From: Pegoplata infirma
Lineage: Eukaryota > Arthropoda > Insecta > Diptera > Anthomyiidae
Assembly (NCBI GenBank): GCA_963921195.1
Contig: OY992537.1
Span: 19,431,125-19,495,124 of the forward strand
DNA length: 64,000 bases
Direction: 5' to 3'
The notes beneath the pieces were generated by a model. The model was not told where the DNA came from and searched no databases. It was given only the letters and a program-made list of their open reading frames with translations. Position numbers and translations under genes: made by a program. Positions 55,361 to 64,000 of the stretch are shown piece after piece (within the stretch, counting starts at the first letter, position 1; each line of letters opens with the position of its first letter).

Positions 55361-55845
55361 GTTTTTTTTTTCATTTTTGAGAGTATAAAAGATTTGCCAC
55401 CGAAGAATTTAACACTCTTATTTGTTTTATGTACATTTGATAAACAAATGGAACATTTTTGTGTGACTTGTTGAAAAAGAAGTTTTGGTAAAAAAGGGCA
55501 AAATGATTTTTGGTGAAAAAAAAATTTTGATGAAAAAAAGTTTTTGATGAAGAAAAAAAAATTTTTATAAAACAAAAATTTTGATGAAAACAAAATTTTT
55601 TTTTTTGCAAAAAAAAATTTTTGATGAAAAAATTTTTTGATGAAAAGAAAAATAGTTTGATGTAAAAAAAATTTATGAAAAAAAAAAATGTTGATGAGAA
55701 AAAATTGGTTAAAAAAAATTTGATGTAATAAAAAATTGATGTAAAAAAATTTCATGAAAAAAAAAATGCATGAAAAAAAATTAAGAAAAAATTTATAAAA
55801 AAAAGTTTGATGAAAAAAAGATTTGATGAAAAAATTCGGCTGTGA
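55361..55845. repeat. Low-complexity GATGAAAAAA tract and flank
   Basis: The flank 55380-55460 ('gagtataaaagatttgccacc', 'ttttatgtacatttgataaac') matches 32040-32115, so the whole block is a dispersed unit rather than isolated simple sequence. Confidence 0.7.
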
Positions 55846-57453
55846 CGAATCTTGTATAACGTTAAAAAAATAAATTTTAAGTAAAAAAAATTTTGGAAAA
55901 AAATCGTGTAATTTCATTTTGTTTCCTTACTATTTCATGTCGTTCCCAGTTTAATTTTGTTCATACATATTTCCAGAAATATTTTTCCTATTGAAAAATC
56001 TTTGATTTCATTACAAAATATGATTATACTTTTTCTGAGGAAAAATTCTCAAATTATGACAAAAAGTTTTTGAGCTGTGATAAATTTTTCATCCAGAAAC
56101 ATTTTTTCGGTTATTAAACATGGTTCTGTAGAAGTCCCTGAATCTGACAGATTTTTCCATATGAGACATTTTTAGGTTCTATTAATTTTTTAATAATTTA
56201 AAATCGGAAAATTTTTTCTAACGGAAATAAATTTGATTCTGAAAAAAATCTTAAACTAAAAAGTCTTGACAATGATCTAATGGTAGGGATCGAAACTCGT
56301 GTTTCTGGAAAATTGTGACTGTGATAATATTATCGTAATGAGTAGAAAAGAAATTTTACCTCGTACTTAAGTAATCTTTGCAAAAATAAAATTGGTTAAC
56401 AAAGTTTTTTTTGTTGTTTTTAAAACTTAATTTAATTTGAAAAATATATATATATTTTGTTTCAAGAAAAAATTCTGAAAAGTACTGTTAATTTTACAAC
56501 AAAAAAACAAATGTTGCTATAATTGAATTTTTACTTAAAACTCTCATAAAAAGAGTAATCAGCATCATTAATAAAAATATTTACTTTACAGAATCAAGTT
56601 TTTTTTTTGTTACATTTTTTGGTAATCAATCATATTCATATTCAAATGTTGTTCATACATAGTAATTTTTCTTTTTTTTTTTTTGTACTCAACACTTTGT
56701 GCACATATGAGACCATATATAACCATATATAAAAATAACGACTTTTTTTGTTTTTTTCCCCCACCCACTCTTTTGCTACCCATTGTAATTTAATGTGTAT
56801 TAACTACACTTCATTCCTCCGCCAGTAAAACATCTACAGATGTTAGAAAACAAATCTATCAAGGAATCAATTGCCTCAAGTACTATACGTAATTTCTGAC
56901 AGCACAAATAATAATGGCTAAAATGTCAAATGATGTGATTGATGAAATTGACAATTGTCCCCAATACTCAATCTCACTCTCTCCCTCTCTTTATCAATCC
57001 ATCCACAACTGCTGCTGCTTCATTCAAAACATACAAAAAGAATTAAGGACGTTAGTTAGAATCAAGAGGCTGACTACAAAATATATCAGTGATGAGGATT
57101 TTTTTTATTGTTGTTGCTGCTATTGCAAAAAGGACGACGACGACAACAAAAAAGAATGAAACTAAATAACAAAAGTTAAAAGCTTAGCATTGAAAGCAAT
57201 ACAAAAACGAAGGATTTTTTACTCTCTTTTGTTGGAAGAAGAAAAAAGTAATGGAACAAAACAAATATACTATGATCAATAAGAAATTTTTTATTTTGTT
57301 TTAGTAATGATAGTAAATCAAGATGCTTTAACGACATTAAAAATCAAAAAAATCCGAAATTTTTTTCAAGTTTTAATTTTCAGAAAAAAAGCTATTTCAT
57401 TGGGTAATGATTTAAAAAATCATTAAACTACCGATTTGCCTGAAATCTATATA
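55846..57453. other. AT-rich then unique-looking DNA, no gene recognised
   Basis: 56640-57250 looks single-copy. An 81-codon frame (56914-57159) has Cys- and Asp/Asn-rich runs from CTGCTG/GACGAC simple sequence and no known domain. 55920-55970 and 56030-56170 hold scattered Helitron-body motifs. Confidence 0.35.
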
Positions 57454-58474
57454 TGAGGCATTCCACACCAAATGTCCCGCTACAGAAATTCATGTGTCCC
57501 GTAAATTTCTGAATAGTTTGTTTGGATAGCCCTATATGAAACTTTGTTTTTGGTTTTTCTAATTTTCAAAAACTGGGCTTAGAATTCGTGGTCAAATATT
57601 GGAAAAATGGTAAAATTTGTGGCGAGTTGCCTTGATTAAATATTTATCACATTAAAACGGAATGTACCACAATCTCGAAAATTTACATTCTTATATAGTT
57701 TTGTATGGGCTATCGATTAAATTTTTTTTTTTTTTAAATTTTCAGAACCCGTTCTGAAATTTTCCATTTTTTAAAAATGTCAATTTATTAAAAAACATGC
57801 CACTTTTTTATTTCTTTTTAAAATTTTTTTTTTAAGTTTAGATGTTTGTCCATCCACACAAAAAAATTCAGAAACACGTTCTTCGTTTTTTTCGAGAAAA
57901 TCGCATTTGAACTTTAAATTTCATAACAATTTTGTAATTTGCTTGAATTTTCTAGATTTAACGTTGCGAATGAGTATTATTAATTGCATAAATATTACTC
58001 ATTCGCAACGTTAAAACAAAGAAATACAAGCAAAATAAAAAATTGTTATAAAATTTTAAGTTCAAATGCGATTTTCTCGAAAAAAAAACGAAGAACGTGT
58101 TTCTGATTTTTTTTTGTGTGGATGGACATACATTTAAACTTTAAAAAAAAATTAGAAAAGAAAAAAAAAAGTGACATGTTTTTTAATAAATTGACATTTT
58201 TAAAAAATGGAAAATTTCAGAACGGGTTCTGAAAATTTTCCAAAAAAAAAAATTTAATCGATAGCCCATACAAAACTATATAGTAATGTAAATTTTTGAG
58301 ATTGTGGTGCATTCCGTTTTAATGTGATAAATATTTAATCAAGGCAACTCGCCACAAATTTGATCATTTTTCCAATATTTGACCACGAATTCTAAGCCCA
58401 GTTTTTGAAAATTAGAAAAACCAAAAACGCAATTTTCTTAGTTTCATATAGGGCTATCCAAACAACCTATTCAG
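57454..58474. mobile_element. Family B foldback element, about 1.0 kb
   Basis: The left terminus TGAGGCATTCCACACCAAAT is preceded by TA. Arms ('tttggatagccctatatg', 'ggcgagttgccttgattaa', 'ttttgtatgggctatcgatt') are mirrored on the right about an axis near 57990 ('gcgaatgagtattattaattgc'). The right arm stops after 'ctatccaaacaacctattcag', lacking the last 70 bp or so, where the 145-bp repeats begin. Confidence 0.75.
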
Positions 58475-59230
58475 CCTCCCGGAATATAGATCCACTTGGG
58501 CCAAATTTTTGCCAGTGTTGATTCTAAGGGGGTCAAATGTGGAAAAACTGTATTATTGGTACTTTTTATATCTCCGGAAATAAGGTTCATAGAGGCTTGA
58601 AATTTGGACTGTATGTTCACCTCCCGGAATATAGATCCACTAGGGCCGAATTTTTGACCGTGTTGATTCTAAGGGGGTCAAATGGAAAAAAATCTACTAT
58701 GGGTACTTTTTATGTCTCCTGAAATAATGTTCATAGAGACTTGAAATTTGGAATGTATGTTCACCTCCCGGAATATATATCCAGTATGGCTGGATTTTTG
58801 CCAATGTTGATTCTAAGGGTGTAAAAAGGGTTAAAATCTGTACTTTTGGTACTTTTTATATTTCCTGAAATAATGTGACTGTATGTTAACATCATGGAGT
58901 ATAGATCCAGTAAAGCTGGATTTTTGCCAATATTGATTCTAAGGGGGTAAAAGGGGAAAAAATCTGTACCTTTGGTACCTTTTATATTTCTTTAAAAATT
59001 GTCACAGAGACTTGAAATTTGCACTGTAATTTTACTTCCCGGAATATAGATCCCCTAAGGCTGGATTTTTGCCAATGATGATTCTAAGGGGGTAAAAAGG
59101 TTAAAAATCAGTACTTTTGGTACATTTTATATTTCCATAAATAATTGTACTAGAAACTTGAAATTTGCAATGTCGGTTCACTTCCCGGAAAAAAGATTCA
59201 CTAAGGCTGGGGTAAAAAATTCCAAAAATT
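58475..59230 (+). repeat. Tandem repeat, about 145 bp, five units
   Basis: Unit starts (CCTCCCGGAATATAGATCC) lie at about 58475, 58620, 58764, 58890 (shortened), 59035 and 59180. Each unit contains 'ttgattctaagggggt' and 'ttggtactttttatat', the latter close to the 16-bp unit that follows. Confidence 0.82.
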
Positions 59231-59235
59231 CTGTT

Positions 59236-59428
59236 CAGTTTATAAAAAGTGCCTTTTAGAAAAAGTGCCTTTTAGAAAAAGTACCTTTTATAAAAACTAC
59301 CTTTTTATAAAAAGTACCTTTTTATAAAAAGTAACTTTTTATAAAAAGTGCCTTTTATAAAAAGTACCTTTTATAAAAAGTGCCTTTTATAAAAAGTACC
59401 TTTTATAAAAAGTACCTTTTATAAAAAG
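59236..59428 (+). repeat. 16-bp satellite array, left arm
   Basis: About 12 units of TACCTTTTATAAAAAG with variants (TGCCTTTTAGAAAAAG, extra T). It is interrupted by the RTE fragment and resumes at 61014. Confidence 0.9.
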
Positions 59429-61000
59429 TTCACTGCAACAAACCCTAGGATTCGAATCTCGCCCCCAAGCCTTGCAGAAACTATAGCAGCTATAAAACAG
59501 CTTCCAAATGGCAAAGCTGCGGGTACCGATGGTATCCCAGCTGAAATATATAAATGCGATCCAAACCTTACGGCTGAACTACTACACCCCCTTATATGTG
59601 AATCGTGGGAAATTGAGTCCTTTCCAGACGAATGGAAGGATGGTATAATAGTCAAGATTGCAAAGAAAGGAGACCTGAAGAACTGCAGCAATTGGCGAGG
59701 CATATGTGTGTTACCAACCATAGCAAAGATAATTGCAAAAATAATCCTTAATCCAAAAATAATCCTTAATCGCGTTAAAGAGCACCTAGAAAATACCATC
59801 AGCTCATGCCAAGCCGGTTTTCGCAGTGGATATTCCTGTGCGGATCATATCAACACCTTACGAATAATCACAGAGCAGTGTGTGGAATTCAACTCCAAGC
59901 TCCATCTTCTTTTTATTGATTTTGAAAAAGCTTTCGATAGTATTAACCGGGAGTTCATATGGTTAGCTTTGCAAAGAAGAGGTATACCGGAAAAACTTAT
60001 ATCGCTGATCAAGGAAAGTTATAACCAAGCCAGATGTTTCGTTCTTCACAAGGGGAAGCTATCTGACCCATTTATGGTGCAAAGTGGAGTCCGCCAGGGA
60101 TGTATATTGTCTCCTTTGTTATTCCTTGTCGTGATAGAAGATGTTCTAAGTTCCATAGAAAATAGCAGCCATGGTATACAGTGGCAAATCAACAACAAAT
60201 ACCTTAACTACTTGGCATACGCAGATGACATATGCTTATTTTCGCACAGACTTTGTGATCTAAAACAGACAACACTAAATTTGCAAAACAAACTGCGCTG
60301 TACAGGTCTTAAAATAAATACCGGAAAAACAAAGGCACTGAGTGTAGGAGTTGACTCTCCATCAACACTAAATATAGGCGACCAAATTTACGACTACACG
60401 TCCAACTTTTGCTACCTGGGTTGTGAGATTGACGAAAATGGAGGTGCCGACTTAGATGTAGAGAGTAGAATAAACAAGGCAAGATCATCTTTTGGCATAT
60501 TAGCCCCAATATGGCAAAACAACAAAATAAGTCTTCGCACTAAGCTTAGAATTTTCGAAGCAAATGTCAAATCGGTACTTCTCTACGGATGCACAACCTG
60601 GAAAGTTACGAATATTATTACCCACCGCCTACAAACATTTGTCAACCGCTGTCTCAGAAGAATTCTTCGCATTTTCTGGCCTCGGACAGTCTCTAATGCC
60701 GACCTGTTAGTGCAGTCAAGACAGATTCCGATAGAAATTGAAATACGGAAGCGTAAGTGGCAATGGATTGGTCATACACTATGACGAAACGACGACAACG
60801 TGGCCAAACAGGCACTTCGATGGAACCCATTGCAACAATCTGGCCGGCAACCTGGCAGACCACGTACAACGTGGCGGCGTTCCACCGAAACTGAGATGAA
60901 CAGTCTTGGCCTATCTTGGAACGAGTTAAGATCAACTGCACAAAATCGGGTCCGCTGGCGATCAGCTGTTATTGGCGCCCTATGCTCCAATGGGAGTTAG
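59429..61000 (+). pseudogene. RTE-clade retrotransposon reverse transcriptase, 5'-truncated, one in-frame stop
   Basis: One frame runs from the array junction (59429) to TAG at 60998-61000, 524 codons, broken by a single TGA at 60782-60784. RT landmarks in order: [78 protein letters not shown], catalytic [11 protein letters not shown] near codon 265, [10 protein letters not shown] and FCYLGCEID. The C-terminal RTE signature is KWQWIGHTL, then GRPRTTWRRSTETEMNSLGL and ALCSNGS. The APE endonuclease is absent. An 18-bp in-frame tandem duplication lies at 59736-59771. Apart from the TGA (probably from CGA or AGA) the frame is open, so the copy is fairly young but dead. Confidence 0.9.
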
Positions 61001-61013
61001 AGGAACACATATA
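61001..61013 (+). repeat. Short 3' tail of the RTE element
   Basis: Only 'aggaacacatata' plus an AT run separates the stop codon from the array. A very short 3' UTR with a simple tail is typical of RTE elements. Confidence 0.6.
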
Positions 61014-62275
61014 TATATAAAAAGTACCTTTTATAAAAAGTACCTTTTATAAAAAGTACCTTTTATAAAAAGTACCGTTTATAAGAAGTACCCTTTATAA
61101 AAAGTACCTTTTATAAAAAGTATCTTTTATAAAAAGTACCTTTTATAAAAAGTACCTTTTATAAAAAGTACCTTTTATAAAAAGTACCTTTTATAAAAAG
61201 TACCTTTTATAAAAAGTACCTTTTATAAAAAGTACCTTTTATAAAAAGTACCTTTTATAAAAAGTACCTTTTATAAAAAGTACCTTTTATAAAAAGTACC
61301 TTTTATAAAAAGTATCTTTTATAAAAAGTACCTTTTATAAAAAGTACCTTTTATAAAAAGTACCTTTTATAAAAAGTACCTTTTATAAAAAGTACCTTTT
61401 ATAAAAAGTACCTTTTATAAAAAGTACCTTTTATAAAAAGTACCTTTTATAAAAAGTACCTTTTATAAAAAGTACCTTTTATAAAAAGTACTTTTTATAA
61501 AAAGTACCTTTTATAAAAAGTACCTTTTATAAAAAGTACTTTTTATAAAAAGTACTTTTTATAAAAAGTACTTTTTATAAAAAGTACTTTTTATAAAAGT
61601 ACTTTTTATAAAAAGTACTTTTTATAAAAGTACTTTTTATAAAAAGTACCTTTTATAAAAAAGTACTTTTTATAAAAAGTACCTTTTATAAAAATTACCT
61701 TTTATAAAAAGTACTTTTTATAAAAAGTACTTTTTATAAAAAGTACTTTTTATAAAAAGTACTTTTTATAAAAAGTACCTTTTATAAAAAGTACCTTTAA
61801 TAAAAATACCTTTAATAAAAAGTACCTTTTATAAAAAGTACCTTTTATAAAAAGTACCTTTTATAAAAAGTACCTTTTATAAAAAGTACCTTTTATAAAA
61901 AGTACCTTTTATAAAAAGTACCTTTTATAAAAAGTACCTTTTATAAAAAGTACCTTTTATAAAAAGTACCTTTTATAAAAAGTACCTTTTATAAAAAGTA
62001 CCTTTTATAAAAAGTACCTTTTATAAAAAGTACCTTTTATAAAAAGTACCTTTTATAAAAAGTACCTTTTATAAAAAGTACCTTTTATAAAAAGTACCTT
62101 TTATAAAAAGTACCTTCTATGAAAAGTTCCTTTTATAAAAAGTACCTTTTATAAAAAGTACCTTCTATGAAAAGTTCCTTTTATAAAAAGTACCTTTTAT
62201 AAAAAGTACCTATTATAAAAGGTACCTATTATAAAAAGTACCTTTTATAAAAAGTACTTTTTATAAAAAGTACCT
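61014..62275 (+). repeat. 16-bp satellite array, right arm, about 79 units
   Basis: Near-perfect TACCTTTTATAAAAAG units. A block at about 61490-61770 is dominated by the variant TACTTTTTATAAAAAG, whose junction TACTTTTTATAAAAAGTA is a perfect palindrome. Occasional 15- and 17-bp units occur. A duplicated variant TACCTTCTATGAAAAGTTCC lies at about 62110 and 62158. Each unit contains TATAAAAAG. Confidence 0.95.
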
Positions 62276-62852
62276 TTTTGGAAGAGGTTCTTTTTTGAAA
62301 TTCCGTTTTTAACGGGGGTAAAGAAGTGAACTTTTTTTATTTTTTTTTGTTTCTATAATAATGAAAAAGAGTACGTTTTAGTTATTCTAATATTTCTTAA
62401 AATAATGGTTCAGAAACTTGATATTTTATATAAAGGATCACTTAGCACAAAAAAACAGTTTTTGGTTATTTATTGTTATTTTTACCTATCTAATTATTAA
62501 ACTAAAAGCCCTAAAAACAACACCAAAGAGAAGAACATATTTTAAAATTCAAAATTTTAGAACGGGGATCAAAGTGGAATAGAACAGGGAACAATATAAA
62601 ATGATAACTTTTACTCAAATTTTTCGTCTTTAACTTTTTTACTCCATATTTTTTCTCTCTATATATTTTTTCACTCAAAATTTTTTTTATTACAATTTCT
62701 TTATTGACTGAAATATTTATTCACTCAAAATCCAAAGTCTAAATCTAAAGACTACGTAGGGGAATTTTCTTGAAATCGGTTGAGTAACTCTGATCCTTCT
62801 ATTATCCGGTATTCAATACAACCGGTAACGAAGTACCGGGATAGTAAGCTAG
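62276..62852 (+). mobile_element. Helitron 3' region
   Basis: 62560-62600 has the GAATAGAACAGGGAAC-type motif seen near 38640. 62740-62852 ('gaaatcggttgagtaactctg', 'gatccttctattatccgg') matches 38890-38978. The 58475-62275 arrays may be the body of this same Helitron. Confidence 0.6.
62822..62852 (+). terminator. Helitron 3' hairpin and CTAG end
   Basis: CCGGTA (62822-62827) pairs perfectly with TACCGG (62834-62839) around a 6-nt loop. CTAG follows at 62849-62852, then a T. Matches the Helitron 3' terminal structure, which ends rolling-circle transfer; it is not a transcription terminator as such. Confidence 0.65.
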
Positions 62853-62853
62853 T

Positions 62854-63329
62854 TTAAAATTTATATAAAAGGGACGATTTTAAGGTTGGGGTGTCTCGGC
62901 ATTCATTCATTAAATATGAATGATTTTGTAAGTTTTTTTACAATTTTCTATTGAAATAATTTTGTTACAAAATTTTTAACAAAATTTTGGGGAATCGATC
63001 CAGCAATCAACTACGTTCTGGCCACACACTCTATCCATCATGCCAAAGTCACTTGATACAAACATGTTTTTATATTTCTATAAATAATTTTTTGACACTT
63101 TTTTTCTACAAAAAATAACCCACACAAGTAGTTAAAGTCTAATGATTTCTCTTAAAAATGCCAACATTAAAAAAATAACCTACACAAATCATTAAAATTA
63201 AAAGAAGAAGAATTACTTATTTTTACTTACAGAACAAAAATAAATGACTTCGAAATTAAATGTTAATGAAAGTCCTTATTTTTTATGATTTTATTTTTAA
63301 AACAACGCACTGAAGTATTCATTTAAAAA
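62854..63329. other. AT-rich DNA with a weak tRNA-like stretch
   Basis: On the minus strand near 62995-63055, TGGATAGAGTGTGTGG and GGATCGATTCCCC resemble A- and B-box spacing, but no cloverleaf forms. Possible decayed SINE. Confidence 0.3.
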
Positions 63330-64000
63330 CAAGTAAGAAAATTATAGTCGGTCAAGACCGACCATATAATACCCTACACCAGAGTTTCCCGGACCATGGG
63401 TCCCAAGTTCAAGCATGGACTGATTAGATCTATATTTTGTCAAATCTTTAATAAGTGTAAAAAGCAATCACTAATCAAATTTGAGTGGAATAGGCTTCTT
63501 TTTGTTGACAATAAATCGCTTCAACTGAATATCGGGCGAAATTTCCACATGGGACCTAAGTCCAAAATGGTCCGATAATAATTAGATTTGATAAGGTTAT
63601 TAAAGTACGCGTTTAACATACACAAAGAGAATTTTAATTAAATATTTTCTATTTTCATGAAAATTGAGAGATTTATGTGAAAATCGGGAAGGTGGTTTGT
63701 ATGGGGGCTACTAGAAGAACTGGTTCGATTTCTTTAAAATTCGGAATGGTGATTTGTGTGTATAAAACATTAATTTCTGCCAAATTTTGAAAAGATACCT
63801 ATTAAAATGCGACTATTAGAGTCATTTGAGCCAAAACTAAAGAGGACCTTTGTATGGGGGCTAGGTCTAAATATGGACCGATTTTTTCCAATTTCAATAG
63901 GCTTCGTCCTTGGGCCAAAAAAGGCTTAAGTTTTAAATTTCAAGTCAATTGATCGAGAATTGCGACCTGTATCGTGTTTACACCGTTTACATGGACAGAC
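63330..64000 (+). repeat. Dispersed repeat with GACR block, copy 2 (runs off the edge)
   Basis: It begins ACAAGTAAGAAAATTATAGT then CGGTCAAGACCGACC and matches 30985-31650 nearly base for base, with small indels, to 'acatggacagac' at the edge. Confidence 0.75.

Noticed and set aside
56914..57159. 81-codon frame in unique-looking DNA
   Set aside because: Cys and Asp runs come from CTG and GAC simple repeats; no homology recognised, so it is left as noncoding.
61014..62275. CRISPR-like regular array
   Set aside because: The 16-bp units are contiguous with no unique spacers and the DNA is eukaryotic; it is a satellite.

Overview
This window is AT-rich, repeat-dominated nuclear DNA from a higher fly (Brachycera, probably a schizophoran such as a calliphorid or muscid relative). 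The grounds are the base composition, RNase H-bearing insect-type non-LTR retrotransposons with a DUF4780-like ORF1, (GTCY)n proto-microsatellite repeats like those of dipteran mini-me/DINE-type elements, Helitron-like bodies carrying 'ACCACGCCCAC' repeats, and many TA-flanked and hAT-like MITEs. No intact host protein-coding gene was found. The assembly has one gap (Ns, 16716-16915). Species and family names are inference; no database was searched.

Layout. 1-771: a non-LTR element on the minus strand running off the left edge (end of ORF1, start of ORF2). 1608-3008: a MITE ending in CACAGTG with a 5-bp GC-rich target duplication (Transib-like). 3816-4743: a TA-flanked CACAGAAAA MITE. 5739-6849, 8580-9030 and 12304-13465: long palindromes. 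9621-11086: a hAT-like MITE with an 8-bp duplication, inserted in a GTCY-type repeat. 13797-19094: two copies of a large foldback family (family B) around a wrecked non-LTR reverse transcriptase. 19613-25524: a 5.9-kb palindrome with hAT-like elements nested in its centre and three tandem, nearly identical 1086-bp units in one arm. 26133-27158: a MITE carrying three tRNA-like modules. 28073-30590: a GTCY-type element split by a 1.9-kb TA-flanked palindrome. 35661-38978: a Helitron split by a hAT-like MITE that itself carries a tRNA-like module. 39215-40543: remains of an unrecognised gene, cut by a MITE exactly at a TA. 44680-46729: a 2.05-kb palindrome.

49442-54606 is the best-preserved element: a full-length LOA/R1/I-group non-LTR retrotransposon on the minus strand, with a perfect 12-bp target-site duplication, a frameshifted ORF1, a 1189-codon ORF2 (APE endonuclease, reverse transcriptase, RNase H, zinc knuckle) and a TTAGG-like tail. 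57454-62852 is a stack: a family B foldback, 145-bp tandem repeats, then an array of about 90 palindromic 16-bp units interrupted by a 5'-truncated RTE-clade reverse transcriptase, ending in a Helitron-type hairpin plus CTAG.

The dominant theme is inverted repeats at every scale. At least nine long palindromes or foldbacks of 0.4-6 kb occur, several sharing the terminal motif TGRGGCATTCCAYRCCAAAT and TA flanks. Many are nested in one another, which allows a relative insertion order to be read. The only proteins recognised are element-encoded.
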